A DNA stretch of 64,000 nt from Bacillus sp. 2205SS5-2 (GTDB lineage Bacteria > Bacillota > Bacilli > Bacillales > Bacillaceae_K), in contig NZ_JAYKTS010000007.1 of the NCBI RefSeq assembly GCF_037024155.1, positions 105,207 to 169,206 of the forward strand. Reading direction: 5' to 3'. The first letter of the stretch is position 1, and the number at the start of each line of letters is the position of its first letter. Both the position numbers and the translations under genes were made by a program. Positions 58,768 to 64,000 of the stretch are shown in pieces. The notes beneath the pieces were generated by a model, which did no database searches, was not told where the DNA came from, and saw nothing but the letters and a program-made list of their open reading frames with translations.

Positions 58768-61446
58768 ATGAAATTTCATGAAATGGACAAACGGGATATT
58801 GAAAAAGGACTAGCTACGAACTACAACGAAGGTTTGTCATCTGAAAGAATATCGACTATCAGAAAAAATGTGGGCTTCAATGAATTAACGGAGGGAGAAA
58901 AGCAATCTTTATTCTTACTTTTTGTAAGTCAGTTTAAAGATTTTATGGTTTTAGTCTTACTTGGTGCAACGCTGATATCTGGTTTGCTTGGTGAATACAT
59001 TGATGCGATTGCGATTATTGCTATTGTTTTTATAAATGGAATATTAGGGTTTTATCAAGAACGTAAAGCAGAAAGATCCCTTCAGGCTCTCAAGCAATTG
59101 TCATCCCCTCAAATTTTAGCTTTACGAGATAATCAGTGGAGAAAAATCCCTTCTCGAGAAGTTGTTCCTGGTGATATCGTTAAGTTTCAGAGTGGAGACC
59201 GAATTGGAGCGGATGTTCGACTGATTCAGGCGATCAATCTTGAAATAGAGGAGTCTGCTTTAACCGGTGAGTCTGTCCCTGTGGTAAAACAAACAGAAGC
59301 CCTTCAGGTCGATCATGTCGATTTAGGTGATATGGTAAATATGGCTTTCATGGGAACGATGGTAACGAAAGGGCATGGAGTAGGTGTGGTGACGTCAATA
59401 GGCATGAAAACAGCAATGGGACAAATCGCAGACCTATTACAATCTGCTCAATCGATGGAAACACCTCTACAACGAAGATTAGAACAACTAGGAAAAATCT
59501 TAATAACAGCCGCTTTATTGTTAACGCTCTTAGTGGTCAGTGTTGGGATACTTCAAGGTCAAGACATGTATACAATGTTTCTAGCGGGAGTTTCCTTAGC
59601 TGTTGCAGCAATACCAGAAGGATTGCCGGCCATTGTAACTGTAGCATTATCACTTGGAGTCCAAAGGATGATTCGGAAAAAGGCGATTGTTCGAAAGTTA
59701 CCTGCAGTGGAAACACTTGGGTGTGCATCGGTCATTTGTTCAGATAAAACCGGGACGCTTACTCAAAATAAAATGACGGTAACACATTTATGGAGCGGAG
59801 GTCAAACCTTAACTATTTCTGGAACAGGTTATGATCCAGAAGGTTGCTTTTATGAAGGGGAAAATCGGTATTATCCATTAGAACACCCTTCTTTTCATAA
59901 ACTTCTTTCATTTGGTATGCTATGTAATCATGCCAATTTACAAACAAAAGATGAAGAGTACACGATTGACGGAGACCCCACTGAAGGAGCAATGCTTGTT
60001 GCCGCCCTAAAAGCAGGATTAAATCAATCAAATCTTACAAACCAATTTACTATCGAAAAAGAGTTTCCTTTCGATTCCAGCCGAAAAATGATGAGCATCA
60101 TTGTACGAGATGAACAGGAGAAACGCTATATTATTACCAAAGGTGCTCCAGATGTTCTCTTACATGAAAGTGAATCGATTATCTGGAATGGTCGAAATCA
60201 GTACTTAAATAGTGAATATACAAATTATGTGAATAAAGCAATCACAGATTTAGCTCAAGGAGCATTAAGAACGATTGCGGTAGGATATAAAGCATTACAT
60301 TCAAAAGAAAATTATGTGAAAGAGTATGAAGTAGAAAAAGAGCTCACCTTTCTTGGACTTCAAGGCATGATGGATCCCCCTCGTCCAGAAGTAAAACAAG
60401 CGGTCAAGGAATGTCGTGATGCTGGAATCAAAACTGTAATGATAACAGGGGACCATGTGTTAACCGCAAAAGCCATTGCCAAGCAGCTTGGGATAATAAA
60501 AGAGAAAGAAAAAGTGTTGGATGGAAAAGCCCTCTCACTACTGGATGTTAAAGGGTTAGAAGAGGTCGTAGATGATGTGGCTGTCTTTGCACGTGTTTCA
60601 CCTGAACACAAACTGAAAATAGTGAAAGCTCTTCAAAATAGAGGACATGTTGTTGCGATGACTGGAGATGGAGTCAATGATGCTCCTGCTATAAAAGCTG
60701 CAGATATTGGAATTGCTATGGGAATAACCGGAACAGACGTGGCAAAGGAAGCTTCTTCCCTGGTGTTATTGGATGATAATTTTAACACCATCAAAGCTGC
60801 TATAGGGGAAGGTCGAAACATCTATGAAAATATCCGTAAGTTTATCCGCTATTTGCTCGCTTCAAATGTTGGAGAAATTCTTGTTATGCTGTTTGCTATG
60901 TTATTAGCCCTGCCATTACCACTAGTTCCCATTCAAATCCTTTGGGTTAACCTTGTTACAGATGGACTACCAGCGATGGCACTAGGTCTGGATAAGCCGG
61001 AGGAAAATGTAATGAAACAGAAACCACGACACCCCAGAGAAGGAGTGTTTGCCCGAGGCCTAGGCTGGAAAGTGGTCTCGCGTGGCTTCTTAATTGGAAC
61101 AGTCACCTTATTTGCTTTTATTTTGTCGTACAATCAGCACCCGAATAACCTTCCCTACGCTCAGACAGTTGCGTTTGCTACTTTAGTAATGGCACAATTG
61201 ATTCATGTTTTTGATTGTAGAAGCGAACGGTCTGTTCTAGCAAGGAACCCTTTCGGAAATAAGTATCTTGTCTGGGCGGTTTTTTCCTCCCTTGCTCTAA
61301 TGATCATTGTCATTTACTCACCTGCACTCCAGCCCATCTTCCATACGGTTTCAATATCATTGAAAGATTGGCTCTTAATTTTAGGATTAAGCTCATTACC
61401 GACATTTTTATTAGCAGGAACAATTTTTGCAAGTAAAGCGAAGTAA
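58768..61446 (+). CDS. yloB: SERCA-type calcium-transporting P-type ATPase (YloB)
   Basis: An 892-aa P2A ATPase: 'LTGESVPV', 'AAIPEGLPAIVTVAL' (M4 PEGL calcium motif), phosphorylation site 'CSDKTGTLTQNKMT', nucleotide domain, 'MTGDGVNDAPAIKAADIGIAMG' and six C-terminal helices with 'NLVTDGLPAMALG'. B. subtilis YloB is a Ca2+ pump expressed in sporulation. The ATG at 58768 has GGAGAG about 12 nt upstream; a GTG at 58764 is quickly stopped. It is followed by a terminator. Confidence 0.93.
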   Translation: MKFHEMDKRDIEKGLATNYNEGLSSERISTIRKNVGFNELTEGEKQSLFLLFVSQFKDFMVLVLLGATLISGLLGEYIDAIAIIAIVFINGILGFYQERKAERSLQALKQLSSPQILALRDNQWRKIPSREVVPGDIVKFQSGDRIGADVRLIQAINLEIEESALTGESVPVVKQTEALQVDHVDLGDMVNMAFMGTMVTKGHGVGVVTSIGMKTAMGQIADLLQSAQSMETPLQRRLEQLGKILITAALLLTLLVVSVGILQGQDMYTMFLAGVSLAVAAIPEGLPAIVTVALSLGVQRMIRKKAIVRKLPAVETLGCASVICSDKTGTLTQNKMTVTHLWSGGQTLTISGTGYDPEGCFYEGENRYYPLEHPSFHKLLSFGMLCNHANLQTKDEEYTIDGDPTEGAMLVAALKAGLNQSNLTNQFTIEKEFPFDSSRKMMSIIVRDEQEKRYIITKGAPDVLLHESESIIWNGRNQYLNSEYTNYVNKAITDLAQGALRTIAVGYKALHSKENYVKEYEVEKELTFLGLQGMMDPPRPEVKQAVKECRDAGIKTVMITGDHVLTAKAIAKQLGIIKEKEKVLDGKALSLLDVKGLEEVVDDVAVFARVSPEHKLKIVKALQNRGHVVAMTGDGVNDAPAIKAADIGIAMGITGTDVAKEASSLVLLDDNFNTIKAAIGEGRNIYENIRKFIRYLLASNVGEILVMLFAMLLALPLPLVPIQILWVNLVTDGLPAMALGLDKPEENVMKQKPRHPREGVFARGLGWKVVSRGFLIGTVTLFAFILSYNQHPNNLPYAQTVAFATLVMAQLIHVFDCRSERSVLARNPFGNKYLVWAVFSSLALMIIVIYSPALQPIFHTVSISLKDWLLILGLSSLPTFLLAGTIFASKAK

Positions 61447-61462
61447 ATTATGTTATAATTCA

Positions 61463-61500
61463 AAAGGTAATAGAGAGGTAACCTCTATTACCTTTTTTGT
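61463..61500 (+). terminator. Terminator after yloB
   Basis: AAGGTAATAGAG, loop AGGTAAC, CTCTATTACCTT, then TTTTG. Confidence 0.9.
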
Positions 61501-61636
61501 TGACAAGAAGCCATTATAAGGGAGAAAAACCTTATGAGGTTTTCTGATAAAGTCTATCTTCTAGTACTAAGAGTAGAGAGCCATATACCCTACTGTACTG
61601 ACTGAATGAAGATGCAGAAATGGATGTGATAGCCTC

Positions 61637-62512
61637 ATGGTAGTTAGTATGACTGGATTTGGACGAAGTGTTAAATCCATTGATAATGCTAAAGTGACAG
61701 TTGAGATGAAAAGTGTAAATCACAGATATAATGAATGTTATATTCGTATGCCTAGACAATTACTGAAAATGGAAGATAAATTGAAGAAATCCATCAATCA
61801 AAACATCAAAAGAGGCAAAATAGATGTTTATATTTCAATTGAAGGAAATGTTCTCGTTCATCGGAAAATAAAAGTAGATTGGGATTTGCTCAATGACTAC
61901 ACGCAAGCCATTCAAGAAATTCAAGAAAAGCTTAGTATTTCTACTTCTATTCAATTGAGTGATATTTTAGAGAAGGATGAAGTCCTCGTGATACAAGAAG
62001 TGGAGGAAGAAAATTCTGAAATTGAATGCCTTGTGGTAGAAGCCACAAAAGAAGCAGTGCAGAATCTCTATATTATGCGAAAATTAGAAGGTGACGCACT
62101 ATATCAAGATTTATGTACTTACATATCTTCTTTCACTGCTATTCTTGGGAAGGTGAGAAATCTCGCGCCAACAGTGATTACGCAATATAAAGAGAAATTA
62201 GAATCCAAACTTCAAGAATTGACTAATGGCACGGTAGACGAAGGTAGAATCTTATCAGAGGTAGCTTTATTTGCTGAAAAAGTGGATATCGCCGAAGAAA
62301 TCTCTCGATTACACCATCACATCAAACAGTTTTCTGATACAGTTAAGAGTGAAGAACCTATCGGACGAAAATTAGACTTCATTTTACAGGAAATGAATCG
62401 TGAAGTGAACACAATGGGGTCTAAAAGCAATGATGGTGGATTGTCTGCCCTAGTAGTAGATTCAAAAGCGATCATTGAAAAAATGCGTGAACAAGTACAG
62501 AATGTTGAATGA
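61637..62512 (+). CDS. yloC: YicC/YloC family endoribonuclease
   Basis: A 291-aa protein: 'SMTGFGRSVKSIDNAKVTVEMKSVNHRY' N-terminal signature, 'KRGKIDVYISIE', and C-terminal DUF1732 'IGRKLDFILQEMNREVNTMGSKSND'. The family forms a clamp-like endoribonuclease. The ATG at 61637 has only a weak GGATGTG upstream, but the family begins [MI]xxSMTGFG, so the start fits. It leads the yloC-remA-gmk-rpoZ cluster, as in B. subtilis. A small AAAACC-TTAT-GAGGTTTT-like hairpin lies in the leader (about 61527-61545). Confidence 0.92.
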   Translation: MVVSMTGFGRSVKSIDNAKVTVEMKSVNHRYNECYIRMPRQLLKMEDKLKKSINQNIKRGKIDVYISIEGNVLVHRKIKVDWDLLNDYTQAIQEIQEKLSISTSIQLSDILEKDEVLVIQEVEEENSEIECLVVEATKEAVQNLYIMRKLEGDALYQDLCTYISSFTAILGKVRNLAPTVITQYKEKLESKLQELTNGTVDEGRILSEVALFAEKVDIAEEISRLHHHIKQFSDTVKSEEPIGRKLDFILQEMNREVNTMGSKSNDGGLSALVVDSKAIIEKMREQVQNVE

Positions 62513-62564
62513 GGGTTTAACATTAGAATGACAAGGTCAAACTAGACCTGAATGGAGGAGCACA

Positions 62565-63451
<887 letters not shown>

Positions 63452-63453
63452 AA

Positions 63454-63678
63454 ATGTTATATCCTTCTATTGATGCGTTAATGAATAAAATTGATTCAAA
63501 ATACTCTTTGGTCAGTGTTGCGGCGAAGCGAGCCCGTAGCCTTCAAGAAGATGGGAAAGAAAAATTAACTTCTTATGTTTCTGAGAAATACGTAGGGAAA
63601 GCGTTAGAAGAGATACATGCTGGCGAATTATCGATGAAAGAAAGAGAATTAGATGCAATCTATTCAGATGAAAAATAA
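63454..63678 (+). CDS. rpoZ: RNA polymerase omega subunit
   Basis: A 74-aa omega subunit: '[32 protein letters not shown]' contains the conserved omega core with AAKRAR, and the C-terminus is '[14 protein letters not shown]'. It binds the beta-prime subunit and aids assembly. GGAGGCGG precedes the ATG at 63454. coaBC would be expected to follow beyond the window. Confidence 0.97.
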   Translation: MLYPSIDALMNKIDSKYSLVSVAAKRARSLQEDGKEKLTSYVSEKYVGKALEEIHAGELSMKERELDAIYSDEK

Positions 63679-63709
63679 CAACCTATTTATAGGTTGTTAT
63701 TTCTTTTTA
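63674..63709 (+). terminator. Terminator after rpoZ
   Basis: AATAACAACCTAT and ATAGGTTGTTATT, perfect, followed by TCTTTTT. It starts at the rpoZ stop. Confidence 0.85.
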
Positions 63710-64000
63710 AAAGCTGTTTTGACAAAGACTGTTGCATTTTGTACTAGTCTTAAAACTGTAACCTAGATTGGTTTCGGGTCATCTTTTCGTGATTTTTTGA
63801 CTGAAATATCTGCAAAAGTAGATATTTACCCCAAAGGATGGATCAATAGCAAAATGAATACGAAACCCCATGTCCTGTCAGACACCGCAATGAATGAAAA
63901 TGGGGTCTAGCGGTTTAATGATGCATTAAACTGTTCATCCTGTTAATGCAGGTCTGAGGTCGCCTCTTTTTTGGTGGATAAAACCCCGTTTACGAAACCG
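63709..64000. repeat. MITE-like element (left part) and gene-free window end
   Basis: AAAGCTGTTTTGACAAAGACTGTTGCATTTTG, a variable spacer, then GGTTTCGGGTCATCTTTTCGTG (63770-63791) match the copies at 14129 and 8905 (minus strand) in order and spacing. No right end is visible before the window stops. Beyond 63800 two hairpins are present: ACCCCAT/ATGGGGT and GTTTAATG-ATG-CATTAAAC (about 63914-63932). I see no gene here. Confidence 0.5.

Overview
The window comes from the chromosome of a low-GC, endospore-forming member of the Bacillaceae (Firmicutes). Evidence: B. subtilis-type gene order, strong Shine-Dalgarno sequences with many TTG/GTG starts, sporulation genes (ylbJ, gerR, spoVD, spoVE, spoIIGA, sigE, sigG), a T-box, and three PyrR attenuators. 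The species cannot be named from sequence alone. No prophage, CRISPR array, transposase gene, rRNA or tRNA is visible.

Layout. (1) 1-4.7 kb: the ylbJ-ylbK-ylbL-tmcAL-ylbN-rpmF block. (2) 4.9-13.8 kb: a metabolic and sporulation segment with a crotonase-family gene interrupted by an in-frame stop, gerR, ylbP, a three-gene biotin-dependent acyl-CoA carboxylase, panE-like, DUF3397 and bshC. (3) 14.7-32.1 kb: the division/cell-wall (dcw) cluster mraZ-rsmH-ftsL-pbpB-spoVD-murE-(novel small gene)-mraY-murD-spoVE-divIB-ylxW-ylxX-sbp-ftsA-ftsZ. murG and murB, which sit between spoVE and divIB in B. subtilis, are missing here. (4) 32.4-35.3 kb: spoIIGA-sigE-sigG. (5) 35.8-43 kb: ylmC-D-E-sepF-ylmG-ylmH-divIVA and T-box-controlled ileS. 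(6) 43.1-44.8 kb: a small unknown gene, lspA and an RluD-type pseudouridine synthase. (7) 44.8-56.7 kb: the complete pyr operon, pyrR-P-B-C-AA-AB-K-D-F-E, with attenuators before pyrR, pyrP and pyrB. (8) 56.9-63.7 kb: rqcH (minus strand), a Ca2+ P-type ATPase, yicC-type RNase, remA, gmk and rpoZ.

Regulation is readable at several points: near-consensus sigma-A promoters (ylbN, ileS, pyr), a spoIIG promoter with the diagnostic 22-bp spacer and an upstream 0A box, a sigma-E promoter for spoVD, a sigma-H promoter for ftsAZ, helically phased TGG boxes before mraZ, and a Shine-Dalgarno-sequestering hairpin before sigG.

The least explained parts are: (a) a 153-aa gene between murE and mraY that looks like an isolated Mur-ligase N-terminal domain with a short Asn/Gln-rich repeat; (b) a family of about 116-118 bp long-hairpin repeats, tandemly arrayed before mraZ and after sigG, with a diverged inverted copy before spoVD; (c) a family of MITE-like intergenic elements with AAGGCT-type inverted ends, one lying inside the acyl-CoA carboxylase operon; (d) the split crotonase gene. 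These are the best candidates for undescribed biology. I see no large novel multigene system.
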